Assembly: GCA_024138025.1 (NCBI GenBank)
Contig: JAMXBD010000432.1
Span: 928,486-992,485 of the forward strand
Reading direction: 5' to 3'
Length of the DNA: 64,000 bases
DNA from: Combretum micranthum
Taxonomy: Eukaryota; Streptophyta; Magnoliopsida; Myrtales; Combretaceae
Shown one piece after another: positions 37,378-50,420 of this stretch. Position 1 is the stretch's first letter. Each line of letters opens with the position of its first letter. Under the pieces are notes generated by a model. It ran no database searches and had not been told where the DNA came from. It saw only the letters and a program-made list of their open reading frames with translations. The position numbers and the translations under genes are program-made.

Positions 37378-40104
37378 TGTGTAAGGACCCAACATGACCT
37401 TTTTCAAAAACTTCATACGCCAAGTCCTCAACCACATATAATACATGAAGATATTATACGTAAGGTTGTTTGAAATGGAGGAGTTTATGCTCGTTGTTTG
37501 ATCAACCTATTAAGATACAAAACTTTACAAAAACTACTCATTTAAGAATAGATAACTTTACATAAATACATAAGATAATACCATTATTTATGGTACTTTA
37601 AGGGTAACAAAACCGACTTATAATATAAATGATAGAAAAATTTAGGTATTTTACATGACAGAATATAAGCTTATGAGTAAGCCTTGGTCTGTATTATTAC
37701 ATTTCAAAACAAGGTTTTCTTTTGTCCTTTCCAAGATAAACAACAAGAAATTGTCTGAATATCCTAATCATCATACTCCTTAAAAAAAGCTTCTCAATCC
37801 TTACCATATCCCTGGTCATCATAATACTCATCATCATAATTACCTGTAGAGGAAAAAAGTGAGCTAGGGGCCCAACACACAGCAATATATACAAATATAA
37901 AGTGGCATACAAACCCAAGCTAATGCAATACAAGAAACAATAGAATTATTCATCTTTGTTTAAATAAAACAAATCAAACTTGGAGTATCCAAACTCCAAC
38001 TACAATCCTTGGGAATCTAGAGGTCCTAAATAATAATAGCTGCTCGGGAAGTTGATATAAGTAGTCGAATACTTATATATCCTACATAACTTTACAAATA
38101 ATAATCTCATCGAGGATTTATAGTCGTTACTTAACTTTACTTAACTTAGTCCATAATATCACCTAGTTCAAATGTCCCTATAAACATGAACTAACTTGTA
38201 TTATTTCCTCATAAGAATAAGCAAATGTTACATCGATACTGTTCCTATTGATTACCCACTTAGGCACTTATGAAAGTCATTACATCATGACAGAGATGGC
38301 CTAAACACCTAAACTACCATGTTAACCTCGTTAATAGGGTTGTCACTTCCTAGACCGAATTCAACGATACACACAAAAACAATTTAAAAGAATCTTCAAG
38401 CCAATCTTTAATTAAAATTGATTAGATAATGCCTTACCTAGCATTCAATAAACAAGTTATTACGTACTTGGTGGATTTATCAGATAAAAGACCTATATTC
38501 AAATCCAACTGGGTATTGAAGCCTATCGAGGCAATTTATTTCATACGAAACAATGTTAATCCATAATTTAATACCAATTCATTAAACCTTCATCAAGCTT
38601 AGATAAAGTTTAAATCATCATGTAGTATTGTATTCATATACATACAAATATGCATATCACATTCATATTATTTTCATTTGTTTTATATAAAAAGTACTAG
38701 GGGATTTGTCACACCCGTGACAAGCGCTGTGATGGATATCACGAGAACCATCACGACTGTGATCTTAGGCCATGATGTCTGCTATTGCCTCATCACACCT
38801 GTGATAGGAGTCGCACTTCCTATCATAGTGGTGATGTAGGCTGTGTTAATGAATACGCCCGTGATTGCTTTATTAATTTTTTTCCAAAAAGCATCGAGGA
38901 TATCACATCCCATGTAAAGGTTGTAATTTAGGTCGTACCACTTACAAAAAAAGAAATAAGAGGAGATCACGACCTTGGTAATGGTCCTGATCAAGGCCGT
39001 TTTAAGTTTTAAAACACTCAGAGAGGATCATAGGCCACGTCACCGTCGTGATCATCAGGAAATCATGATTCCGAGGAAATAATGGCATCGAACACGCCCG
39101 TGACGAACATGGCATTGATCCTTTGATACTTGCTTAAAAATTTTCGAAGATTACATCTTTTAACTCCTTAATAAGACCTTATTGGTTATAAAAACATGTT
39201 TAAAATTAATTATATAAGATCAAGCATCATTAATATTACTTGTACTCAAATATTCATTTCACATTTATATGTATAACAATCTTAACTTAAAAACATAAGG
39301 ATATCATTTGTGCTTATTGAACTATTATTGACCTAACTACTAAAATCCTACTCATTTATCACTAATAACATCTGTACACACATCATCTCATGATAAACTC
39401 TAAAATTCATTTCTTCAAACACCTATAGTACATATGCCTATTTGCATATCTAGTTCAATTATATGTGCTAACATACTATTAATCTGTCTAAAGCATCAAA
39501 GTTTTACTCCTATTTAAGATCAACTCAACTAAAACTTATAATTAAATAAAAAATGTAAGAAATCAACCTTACTTACTTTTATAGCTATTAAAATCAACCA
39601 AACTTCACTTTCCTCTTTTTTGGCTTGAATTCTTACTTTTACTTGCTCCTTAGACTGGTTCTTTGCTTAAAAACTCGTGGGATAAAGTTTAGAAGGGATT
39701 TTGTGGTGGAATTTTAGCTTGTTTGTGGTAGGGAAGATGATGAAAATGGAGAGAGAAAGAGACGATGGTTGGGTCTATTTTGGAATTGATATTTCTATTG
39801 CTTTTTTTACTTTGGAGGCATTTGGAAGAGTTTAGAATAAGGCTTGATATCATGGTCTTGGTTTGTGTGTGTGGGCTTGGGTTTGGACAATTAAAGATAG
39901 GCTTGAGTTTTAAAGAAAAGGAATATTGATTACAATGTATTAAAAAACACACACCCATATATTATAACATAAATCAATTCAACACACATATATATTACTA
40001 CACTTATATATTTACATCCATACACATACAATTAAGTTTTAACATATTATAGTTAATAATTTGTTATAATAAAAATTAAAATTCCTATAATGTAAATTAT
40101 CACA
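37378..40104. mobile_element. Probable large solo LTR
   Basis: Candidate ends TGTGTAAGGACCC and AAATTATCACA (TG..CA with TGTG/CACA inverted tips). Flanks ACTAC (37373-37377) and ACTTC (40105-40109) match at 4 of 5. The internal arrangement parallels the solo LTR at 14203-16034: a short segment with 'gtgagctaggggcccaac' (37859), a middle region, then 'gtgggataaag...gagagagaaagag' near 39680. At 38708-39100 an imperfect motif 'tcacrcccgtga' recurs four or more times. No coding domain. Short open frames at 37697, 38782 and 39689 (- strand) are inside it. Confidence 0.45.
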
Positions 40105-40109
40105 ACTTC

Positions 40110-42860
40110 ATTATGAAATCAACAAACTATAAAGCAAATTAATTTAATAGGTTTAATTTAGGTTATTTCATACTGACTTTGCATTTTTGGGTTTATCGAG
40201 CTTGGTCTTAAGTTTATCGTGTCTTGGTGAATATAGCAATCAAGCTATCGACTTGACCCTCGATTAGGGCTATTCATTACTGATTTGTTCTTGCTAAACA
40301 CCTATAGAAACTCCACAGAAATGCACAATATGCACCTATATATTCTTACACGTTATCCATCACATGTTTAACTAATTAAGTGTAGTATACCATGAATGAA
40401 TAGTTAATTGTGCATCATATTGTATTATCAAAATCGACATTAAACGTACAAGTTCAACATCACATCACACAATCCCTAGTTACCATGTCAGGAACCAGAT
40501 GGTGATCAAGGGAATATGACACCCTTGTAGACAACAAGCGACTACTCTTACTCGCTCTACACTCTGCATCAAAGTTAATAGGAACCCATATGTCTCAAGC
40601 CCAACACCTTCTTCATTTCCCACACCTTCCTCATCTTTCATCTCCTCATCTTCCTCATCTTTTTCAAAGAAAATACATCAATTTATTGTGCAATTCGTTT
40701 CCTTAGGCCAGGCAATAACTTCACCCATTGTACCTTTATAACTAGTTTTTTTTTTTTTTTTTTGTGGTTATAAAGGAAATCACATTGATCTTTTTATGAC
40801 CACGACATCTAATAAAGATGACTCCATCCACCGCTTCTCATTGGGTACAAAAATTAGTAAATTAGCAATTGCATAACGGATTTACACAACTTAATTAATT
40901 AGTATAGTTGAAGATTTATAGCTGGTCTACTTGAAATAAATAACTTATTTTTCCCTCTTCATTTTTGGTAAATCTTCTATTAGAATGTTCAAATGGAGGA
41001 AAAAATAATTGATAATAAATTGCTAACGTATAATTATGAATAGTAATTTATGTGCCCACACCCATAAATTGTACACATGAATTATCATTAATGGTTTATT
41101 TTCTAACTTTGTCATAAATACGCATCTTGAAAAGAGTATTATGGATATTTTATTTTTATTTCAATAATTATATGTTTTATTTTTTATATCAAGTAAACAT
41201 TGTAATAATTATTGCACCTCTATTAATTCTTGTTTGACCCCTTTTCTATATGAGGAAGTGAAACAAACCGTTATATAATAAGACCAATTTTTAGTTTCAA
41301 ATTTTTGGTTCTATAAGAGCCCGATAACCACTAAATATGTTAATAAGATATTATAATGCATATAAATATTATCTTTATTAAAACATGATTGATATATTTC
41401 ATGGGAACTTCTATAATCATCTCACCATTAATTATTTTAATTGTGCGATCATGGTTTGATAGAATTTGAGTTATTAAATAATTGATGGGATTAGTTCCAT
41501 TAAAATTAATAATGTACTATAGAATATTCATGTATTTCATATTTTACATGTCACAATCATTAGTGGTCCGTTTTATATTAGCATTCTTGTAATTATGTAT
41601 TCATGTATATACCCAATACTTAGAAATTATATTACGTTACATATAAACTGTAACACGGGTCTAAGTGTAGACTAATGTGTAATTGACTACTCTAAGGGCA
41701 TTGGTGATTGGAGACCACTTGAAGGGTAAAAGGTAGCAAGCCAAGCGTTATCTATCTTTATTAGCACCCTTATAGAGATTGAGATATAGGAAAGTGGGAT
41801 TGTATGTAGTACCGTGTATAAGATCATATGGTACTGTATGTTAAGTTGGCATGCTCATACCGAAGGGTGTTGCCATTTCCCACTTGAAAGGATTATGCCA
41901 TGTTTGAGGATTCAAATAACAAAAAACCAAAAATTAAGATAGAATAATAAATAAACGTTGAGGTTAGATATATAATTTTTAAAATAAATATAAATACTAT
42001 GATGTCATAAATAATATCTGAATTTTATTAAAATATATAATTAGATCATAAATTTTAAAATCAATTAATATAGTATCTGAATATTGAAATTGATCAGTAT
42101 AAACAAGAAATTTTTTTGAAATTGATCAATTTAGTACTTGAAAGAACTTGGCAGAGATATTGTTAGTATGCAAAAATTCATTTATGTATTAAATTGCCAA
42201 TTTAAAAATTTAGTTATCTAATTATATATTTTATTAAAATTAAGTATCGATCGCTACAGTATCCCATAAGTAAAATTGGAAAGGTTTGTTAATAAATTTT
42301 TTTAAAAAATAAAAAAAAATATAAGGGCAATAAAGAATAAAATGGATAGGCTTAGACATAGGCCTGTTGAAGCATAAGGAACTTTTTAGCTTGATCCCGA
42401 AGTCTGGCCTGTGAATACTGAACACGGATACAATACTACCAGTTAAAGCAATAAAAAAGAGCAAAAAAAAAAAAAAAAAAAGAAAGAAAGAATTGATACC
42501 TTTATTTTATGTTGTATTTAGAAAATCATTCAGCTCCGAATCCCTTTCAGTCAAAAACCTATCTCCAAGTTTCACACAGTGTTATCTGTCGGAAAAAAAA
42601 AAAAAATTAAACCTTCTCTCTCTCCTCTCTCTCCTTGTCTATTAACAGGAACTGCTCATATCACCATATGTCACTTTCAGTGTTTTTTACAAATGAAGCA
42701 AAAGAAAGAAAAAAATAAAAAATAGCAATAGAAAGATTAAAGAAAACCAAAAATCCAAAAACCAACCACCAGCTGTGAAAAAGGCATGTAGGTGTGAAGT
42801 AAAAGCTTAACTCTTTCTTTTTTTATGTTTTAAACATCTGCTTCCTTTCCTCCACTTACC
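40110..42860. other. Upstream region of the ABCB1 gene
   Basis: No coding region supported. 41960-42240 is a copy of the repeat at 4840-5110. 42463-42480 and 42592-42606 are A runs. Distal regulatory elements may lie here but none could be assigned. Confidence 0.5.
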
Positions 42861-42974
42861 TTCTTATATAGTGCTACACCAGAAAACAAGAGCATTTCTA
42901 CAGCAACAACACTTGTGGAACACACACACACAATCTCTCCCTCTCAGACATGTCCTAGGAAGTGAAAATATATG

Positions 42975-42984
42975 TATATAAATA
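42975..42984 (+). promoter_or_regulatory. Candidate TATA box of ABCB1
   Basis: TATATAAATA matches the plant TATA consensus and lies about 190 bases before the start codon, so transcription would begin near 43005-43015. An alternative TATATA lies at 42865-42870. A (GA)n tract (42986-43005) and another at 43119-43145 flank the likely start. Confidence 0.5.
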
Positions 42985-43019
42985 GAGAGGAGAGAGAGAG
43001 AGAGGAAAGTTACATAGAC

Positions 43020-43031
43020 ATGAGCTCATAG
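43020..43031 (+). other. Short upstream ORF in the ABCB1 leader
   Basis: ATG AGC TCA TAG encodes three residues and a stop, 135 bases upstream of the main start. If transcription begins at the candidate TATA box it would be in the 5' leader and could lower translation. A two-codon ATGTCCTAG at 42950 lies upstream of that TATA box. Confidence 0.35.
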
Positions 43032-43166
43032 GAGAGAGATAAAGTAAGAAGAAAAGAAGTGGGGGTGTGGTTAGTGTTTTATTTTTTCTGTTGTTAATAA
43101 AAGCTCAAGATACAGGAGAAAGAGAGAGAGAAAGAGAGAGAGTAAGAGAAGGAGAGTTTTGTGCAA

Positions 43167-46100
43167 ATGTCACAAGATTCTCAAGAGATAAAGACTATAG
43201 AGCAGTGGAGATGGTCTGAAATGCAAGGACTTGAGCTCTTGTCTCCTTCTTCAACTTCCACTTCCAATCCTGATTTGAACACCAGTCATCATAATTCAGA
43301 CCATTTTCATCACCATCACACACCAAAACCAATACCAGAAGGAACAGAAATGGAAGAGGATTCATCATCAAACAAAAACAACGCTGGTGTTGGTGCTACT
43401 GTTCCTCCTGTTACTACTAATAATAATACTAGTTGTAATACAACTACTTCCTCATCATCTAATTCTAATTCATCATCTGCTGATCCAAGAAAGGATAATG
43501 AAGAGAAGCCCAAGGATGTCCCTGCAGTTGGGTTCAGTGAGCTGTTCAGATTTGCTGATGGATTGGATTGTGTTTTAATGGGAATTGGGACTGTTGGTGC
43601 AATAGTACATGGTTGTTCTTTGCCTTTGTTTTTGAGGTTCTTTGCTGATCTTGTCAATTCCTTTGGTTCCAATGCCAACAACATGGATAAGATGATGCAA
43701 GAAGTTCTCAAGGTAACAGCTTTTCACATCTTGATCACAATCGTTCTTTTGCTTTCAAATGTGTTATTTCCCTACCCCATTTTTGGTGCTTTGTTAAATC
43801 GAATGTGTGTTATTTCAGTATGCATTCTATTTCCTGGTTGTGGGTGCTGCAATCTGGGCATCTTCATGGGCAGGTAAAGGACAATTCTTGGCATTTATTC
43901 TTCAGTGTTTGATTTTGTTTAAGGAAATTAAAACAAATTGGGTTTTTTTTCCTCTTTATAATTCTTTCGTGTTTGTTTGTTTGTTGGGTTTAGAGATATC
44001 ATGCTGGATGTGGACTGGAGAAAGACAATCGACAAGGATGAGGATCAAATACTTAGAAGCATTGAACCAAGACATTCAGTACTTTGACACCGAGGTTCGA
44101 ACATCCGATGTCGTTTTTGCCATCAACACGGATGCAGTTATGGTCCAAGATGCAATCAGCGAGAAGGTTGGTTGATTGATTTCTCAATTGGGTTTTAGGA
44201 CTATGTTAAATTTAGCTTCCGCCTTGTATTAATGATCCCATCTTGACTGTTTTTGTATGCAGTTGGGTAATTTCATACATTACATGGCAACATTTGTGTC
44301 TGGTTTTGTGGTTGGTTTCACTGCTGTGTGGCAATTAGCTTTAGTCACACTTGCTGTTGTTCCATTGATTGCTGTAATTGGTGGTATCCACACTACTTCA
44401 TTAGCTAAACTCTCTGCTAAAAGCCAAGGAGCTCTTTCGAAGCGGTAATATCGTTGAACAGGTAAATGCAAACTAAATCCCAATTTAGACCATGTTTTGT
44501 TTCTTTTCAATATCTGGGTTTTTCTCATTGTGTTAAAATTGCAGACGGTAGTTCAAATTCGGGTCGTGATGGCTTTCGTCGGTGAATCTAGAGCATTGCA
44601 AGCGTATTCGTCTTCTCTGAAGATAGCACAGAGGATAGGTTAAAACCGGATTTGCCAAAGGAATGGGACTTGGAGCTACATATTTTGTGGTGTTCTGTTG
44701 TTATGCTCTGCTTCTTTGGTATGGTGGTTATCTTGTAAGACATCACTATACTAATGGAGGTCTTGCCATATCCACTATGTTTGCTGTAATGATTGGTGGC
44801 ATGTAAGTGCTATGTCCTCACTTTTATTTTGATGTTTTTAAGTATGTTTCTTAGCAGATTAATTTATACAAATTATCCTTTTTTTTATTCTTATGCTGTC
44901 AACTGTTATTATTGGCAGAGGGTTAGGGCAATCTGCTCCAAGTGTAGCTGCTTTTGCAAAAGCTAGAGTTGCTGCTGCGAAGATCTTCTGCATAATCGAT
45001 CATAAACCGGGTATAGACCGTAACAGTGAGTCAGGTTTGGAGTTGGAATCTGTGACAGGGTTAGTGGAGCTCAGGAATGTGGATTTCGCATATCCATCTA
45101 GGCCAGATGTACGAATTCTCAACAATTTCTCATTGTCGGTGCCAGCCGGAAAAACCATAGCTTTAGTTGGTAGCAGTGGTTCTGGGAAGAGCACCGTGGT
45201 TTCCCTTATTGAGAGGTTCTATGACCCCACTTCAGGTAAAGAGTTTCAGCTATAAAACATGGACTAGAAACTTGTTTTTCGGCGATTAAATCATGTGGTT
45301 TCTGTTTCTGGGTTCATTGTACCATGTTTGTAAGCGTTATTTATTACATGTTGGTATGAAAATTGCGTTTAAGAGATTAATGAATCTGAACAGGACAAGT
45401 GTTGCTTGATGGTCATGACATAAAGACATTGAAGCTGAGATGGTTGAGAGAACAAATAGGGCTTGTCAGCCAAGAACCTGCCCTATTTGCAACCACCATT
45501 AAAGAGAACATACTTTTAGGTAGGCCTAATGCTAACCTGGTGGAGATTGAAGAAGCTGCAAGAGTTGCCAATGCTCACTCATTTATTGTCAAGCTTCCAG
45601 ATGGCTTTGATACTCAGGTTAGCAATAACAAAATAAATATATAAAAATAATGTAATATAATCGCAGATAAATTTTAGTAAACAAGAAAAATAATTTTCTA
45701 TGACTTATTTTAGATGCATCAAATGGATAACAGTGCTGTGGACTTTTTTCACCAAAAAAGATATTAATAAAATAAAGGGGTAAAGGAAAGCCAAAACAAA
45801 AAATTTTAAGTGGTTTGTCTATAGTGTGAAATTGTTTATTTAAAGTTAAAATAATTTACTTTTGTATCATATAATGACGGTCTTGTGGGAATATGGTAAC
45901 CTTGTTTTTTCTTCTTTTTTCAAAATTATTAAGAATGTCTTTTAGCAAAGTTAATATAAATTATTGTAGCTAATATGATGAGTTATGAGTAGTGTACTAA
46001 TAACAAGAAGATTGTCTTTATGTCAGTTTAGGGGGGGGTGGGAGGTGGGAGAGTGGGTAGGAAGATGATGAATGATTTCTAAAGGAAACATTTAATCATG

Positions 46101-49100
46101 GCTTTTGACTTGGAGGGTCCACTTTGGTAGGACTTTTTTAAGTTTCTATCATAAGGGTCTCATAATTGCTCATTGGGATTCCACTGGTTTTTATATATAG
46201 TCAACAGGACCATATACCAAACTTCAAAATGCTTCTTCTGAATGTTGATTGTGTTAAATAAGTGTAAGTAGTGGTCCGTCAATAAACAAAAGTAACATGG
46301 TCTGGTCAACGGTGCATGTGCACAGTACATGAAGGTCTTGTGAGGAAAACTCAGTTAAAAAAGAACCAAACAAAGATGGTATGGAAAGAAAGTGGAATAC
46401 AGTGAGAATACTAGCACATGAACAGCATGTGTTTTTAAACATAACGTGGGAGGTGTGCTTAGAGCATGTTCATGTCTAGTGAGTTTGAATTTGGACCGAA
46501 CTTTATTTTGAAAAAAAAGTCTTCTTTATTCATCATGTTCAAGACGGTGATACCTATAGACTAGGAGAGCACTTTGACTAAGGAACAAATATAGTCTGTC
46601 GGGTGTGTGATTAATCGGTGCCTAACTATGAATTGTGGAAAAGTGATCTTAAGCATATAATATTTATTTGTTAATATAACTAGAAAATAAATTAACTGAG
46701 GAAGAGCAAAGGTAAGGAAAGGGGGAGGGGGGAACAAAAGAAAGAATAAAATTGTTGAATTTTTTTCCCCCAAAAAAATTTAGTTACAGGGCTTAATGAT
46801 CTAAGAAGAGGTTGAAATCTTAAATCATTTGTTGGAAAAGGGGGGAAAAAAATTGCACGAACAAATTTATTTTTGTGGAGGGAATAATCCACATCTAGCC
46901 TGGAAATCTATTGAAAATATAATAAGCATGAATAAAAGTTATTGATCTATGTTCAGCACTCTCCTTCCCATCGTTATGATTTTGCAATATCTTTTATAAC
47001 AAAATTAAAAATTTATGTTACGATTATAGGTGGGAGAGAGGGTTTGCAGCTCTCAGGAGGTCAGAAGCAGAGAATAGCTATAGCTAGGGCAATGCTGAAA
47101 AATCCTGCAATCTTGCTCTTGGATGAGGCTACTAGTGCTTTAGATTCAGAGTCAGAGAAGCTGGTTCAGGAAGCACTTGATAGATTTATGATTGGGAGGA
47201 CAACCCTTGTCATTGCCCATCGTCTCTCTACTATCCGCAAGGCTGACCTTGTAGCAGTGCTTCAGCAAGGAAGTGTTTCAGAAATTGGCACCCATGATGA
47301 GCATTTCTAAAGGAGAAAATGGAGTCTATGCTAAGCTCATCCGCATGCAGGAGATGGCCCATGAAGCTGCTCTAAGTAATGCGAGGAAGAGCAGTGCAAG
47401 GTAATTTTGCTGAGTCCTTGGTGAATTCTTTGTAGGCTCTGTCATAATTGACTAGGCTCTTGCGTGCATGTTTCTCTTGAGATTTGTTCCTTATGATGAT
47501 TCTGCAATTTCAGGCCTTCCAGTGCAAGGAACTCAGTGAGCTCACCGATTATTGCAAGAAATTCATCATATGGAAGATCACCGTATTCTCGCCGCTTATC
47601 AGACTTCTCCACTTCTGATTTCAGTCTCTCCCTTGATGGTGCTTATCCTAATTACCGGCTTGAAAAACTTGCTTTCAAGGAGCAAGCAAGTTCCTTCTGG
47701 CGCCTTGCGAAGATGAATTCCCCAGAATGGGTTTATGCATTGGTTGGTTCGATAGGCTCTGTTGTTTGTGGTTCCCTCAGTGCTTTCTTTGCATATGTTC
47801 TTAGTGCTGTCCTCAGTGTATACTACAACCCAGACCATGCTTACATGATAAGAGAAATCGCAAAATATTGCTATTTACTCATTGGACTTTCATCAGCTGC
47901 CCTTCTGTTCAACACCCTTCAGCATTTCTTTTGGGATATTGTTGGAGAGAATCTCACAAAACGAGTGAGGGAAAAAATGCTGGCAGCCTTACTAAAGAAT
48001 GAGATGGCATGGTTTGATGAGGAAGAAAATGAGAGTGCTAGAGTTGCAGCAAGGCTGGCACTTGATGCCAATAATGTCAGATCAGCTATTGGAGACCGGA
48101 TTTCAGTTATTGTGCAGAATACGGCTCTCATGCTAGTTGCCTGCACTGCAGGATTTGTTCTGCAGTGGCGACTTGCCCTAGTCCTTATTGCAGTATTCCC
48201 TGTAGTTGTTGCAGCCACAGTACTACAGGTAAAGTTCTTGGTTGTTGGGTTGAGGCTTTAGTTTAGGTCACTTTGTGCAATTTCAAAATTTATGCAAACT
48301 TTTGTTGCATGTCCTTGTGAAAACTTACCACTTTGAATCATGAAAGCAGTTAATTTATTTTGTCTTTTGATTTGTATCAGAAAATGTTCATGAATGGTTT
48401 TTCGGGAGACCTAGAAGCTTCACATGCCAAAGCAACGCAACTTGCTGGAGAGGCTATTGCCAACGTAAGAACCGTTGCTGCTTTTAACTCGGAGCAAAAA
48501 TTGTTGGGCTATTCTCCTACAATCTCAAGATACCTCTTCGACGTTGTTTCTGGAAGGGTCAAATTGCTGGAAGTGGTTTTGGAGTAGCTCAGTTCTCACT
48601 TTATGCTTCCTATGCTCTTGGGCTTTGGTATGCCTCTTGGCTAGTGAAGCATGGAGTCTCTGATTTCTCGAAGACAATCCGTGTTTTCATGGTCCTCATG
48701 GTCTCAGCCAATGGTGCTGCAGAAACATTGACCCTTGCTCCTGATTTCATCAAGGGTGGCCGAGCCATGAGGTCAGTGTTTGAACTGCTAGACCGCAAAA
48801 CTGAGATTGAACCAGATGACCCAGATGCTACTCCAGTCCCCGATCGCATTCGGGGAGAAGTTGAATTAAGCATGTTGACTTCTCTTATCCATCACGTCCT
48901 GATGTGCCAATTTTCCGAGACTTGACATTGCGAGCCCGTGCAGGCAAAACTCTTGCCTTAGTAGGCCCCAGTGGATGTGGTAAGAGTTCTGTCATTGCCC
49001 TTATTCAACGATTTTATGAGCCAGCTTCAGGACGAGTATTGATTGATGGGAAGGATATTCGTAAATACAACCTCAAGTCTCTGAGAAGGCACATGGCGAT

Positions 49101-49653
49101 AGTCCCACAAGAGCCATGCCTCTTTGCCACCACCATTTATGAAAATATTGCCTATGGCCATGAATCGGCCACTGAAGCTGAGATTATCGAGGCTGCTATC
49201 TAGCCAATGCCCACAAGTTCATTTCCGGGTTGCCAGATGGTTACAAAACATTCGTTGGTGAGAGGGGTGTGCAATTGTCCGGAGGACAGAAGCAGAGAAT
49301 TGCAATTGCTAGAGCTCTAGTGAGAAAAGCTGAGCTAATGCTACTTGATGAGGCAACAAGTGCACTTGATGCTGAATCAGAGAGATCCGTCCAGGAAGCT
49401 CTAGACCGTGCTTGTGCAGGAAAGACAACAATTGTGGTGGCACACCGGCTGTCAACCATTAGGAATGCTCATGTCATGCCGTCATAGATGGGAAGGTAGC
49501 TGAGCAAGGATCTCACTCACACCTCCTCAAAAACATCCTGATGGCTGTTATGCGCGCATGATACAACTACAGAGGTTCACACACAGTGAAGTTATTGGAA
49601 TGACCTCAGGATCAAGCAGTTCGAGGCCAAGAGAAGATGGCGAAAAAGAGTAA
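43167..49653 (+). CDS. ABCB1: ABCB1/PGP1-like ABC transporter, ten exons
   Basis: Exons: 43167-43712, 43819-43873, 43994-44166, 44263-44461, 44545-44802, 44919-45235, 45394-45617, 47030-47400, 47514-48228, 48381-49653; introns are GT..AG and phases agree. ATG 43167 is chosen because [20 protein letters not shown] follows, the usual ABCB1 N-terminus. About 1380 residues: a Ser/Asn/His-rich N-terminus (about 25-115), TMD1 (about 120-450), NBD1 (Walker [10 protein letters not shown] 45169-45195, LSGGQ 47050-47064, Walker B LLLDEAT), a linker rich in Ser/Arg, TMD2 (exons 9-10) and NBD2 (GPSGCGKSS 48964-48990, LSGGQ 49275-49289, LMLLDEAT 49335-49358). Plant ABCB1 proteins are plasma-membrane ATP-driven exporters of auxin; brassinosteroid export is also reported. 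Frame breaks by net deletion occur near 44440, 44640, 47038, 47307, 48504, 48869, 49200, 49477 and 49533. Paralogue ABCB19 is less likely given the long N-terminus. Functional status depends on whether the deletions are real. Confidence 0.9.
45618..47029 (+). other. Intron 7 of ABCB1 (1.4 kb)
   Basis: By far the longest intron, splitting NBD1 between the Walker A and signature exons (after GFDTQ and before VGERG). AT-rich, with a G-rich tract at 46031-46057 and 'gggggaggggggaac' near 46720. Short open frames inside have no support. No transposon ends recognised. Confidence 0.75.
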
Positions 49654-50420
49654 TGATTAAGCTCTTAAAATTTATACACCACTTGATAATTTTTTTGGGC
49701 TTGTTTTTGGTTCAAGTATAGTATAGTAATGTGTATCATCTTAATTTTTAGCCATATATGTGTTATCCTAGTTGATTTTCCAGTTAAAAAAAAATTTTAG
49801 AGAATGCTTCCTAAGTACAAAGAAAATGATGGATCCCTCCTTGAAGAAATTACACTAACAAAAGAAAGGTATCTTCCACGTGCATTCATTTGTATGTGCA
49901 TGCATTGTCCCTCGGCATCCCCATGGACAAAATTAATTTGCAGGAAAATGACAACCCAGCATGCCATGTTAGTGAAGTAGCATATGCCATTGGTCCCATT
50001 AAAATCTTGATGAACATCTTGACCTGTCCACACCCTAACTCCATATAACAATTATATCATGCCATTGAGTCCAAGATAGATATTGTGCGCCTTCTATTAG
50101 GTTTCAACTTTCATTGGCCACATGCACATTGGAGGGAGATTATGATTGAAGTAATAAATGTATTAGGTTATATTTGTAAGTTTAAATTTTTAGATCAGTT
50201 CATTGCAATGATTGATCTAAATATTTAGAAGAAAAACTAAAAATGACTTAATTCCCTTTTTGGCCACTTTCAGTACAATAATTTATGGGGGGTAGAAATT
50301 GCTCCCCCTCGTGGAGAGCAGTGATCATTAATGGGAGACCAAAGGGGATGGAGGGACCAAATCATTCATAACCCTAACTAACCTTGGCAAAACCATAAAT
50401 GTATAGTTAGGGACAAATTC

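Noticed and set aside
43161..43166. An earlier in-frame start (GTG) for ABCB1
   Set aside because: 43161 is GTG; the ATG at 43167 gives the conserved MSQDS start.
43316..43711. 131-codon open frame on the - strand
   Set aside because: It is antisense to exon 1 of ABCB1; the + strand frame has the conserved ABCB1 N-terminus, so this is a shadow.
47599..49459. Several - strand open frames of 60-99 codons under ABCB1 exons 9-10
   Set aside because: Shadows of well-conserved TMD2/NBD2 coding sequence.
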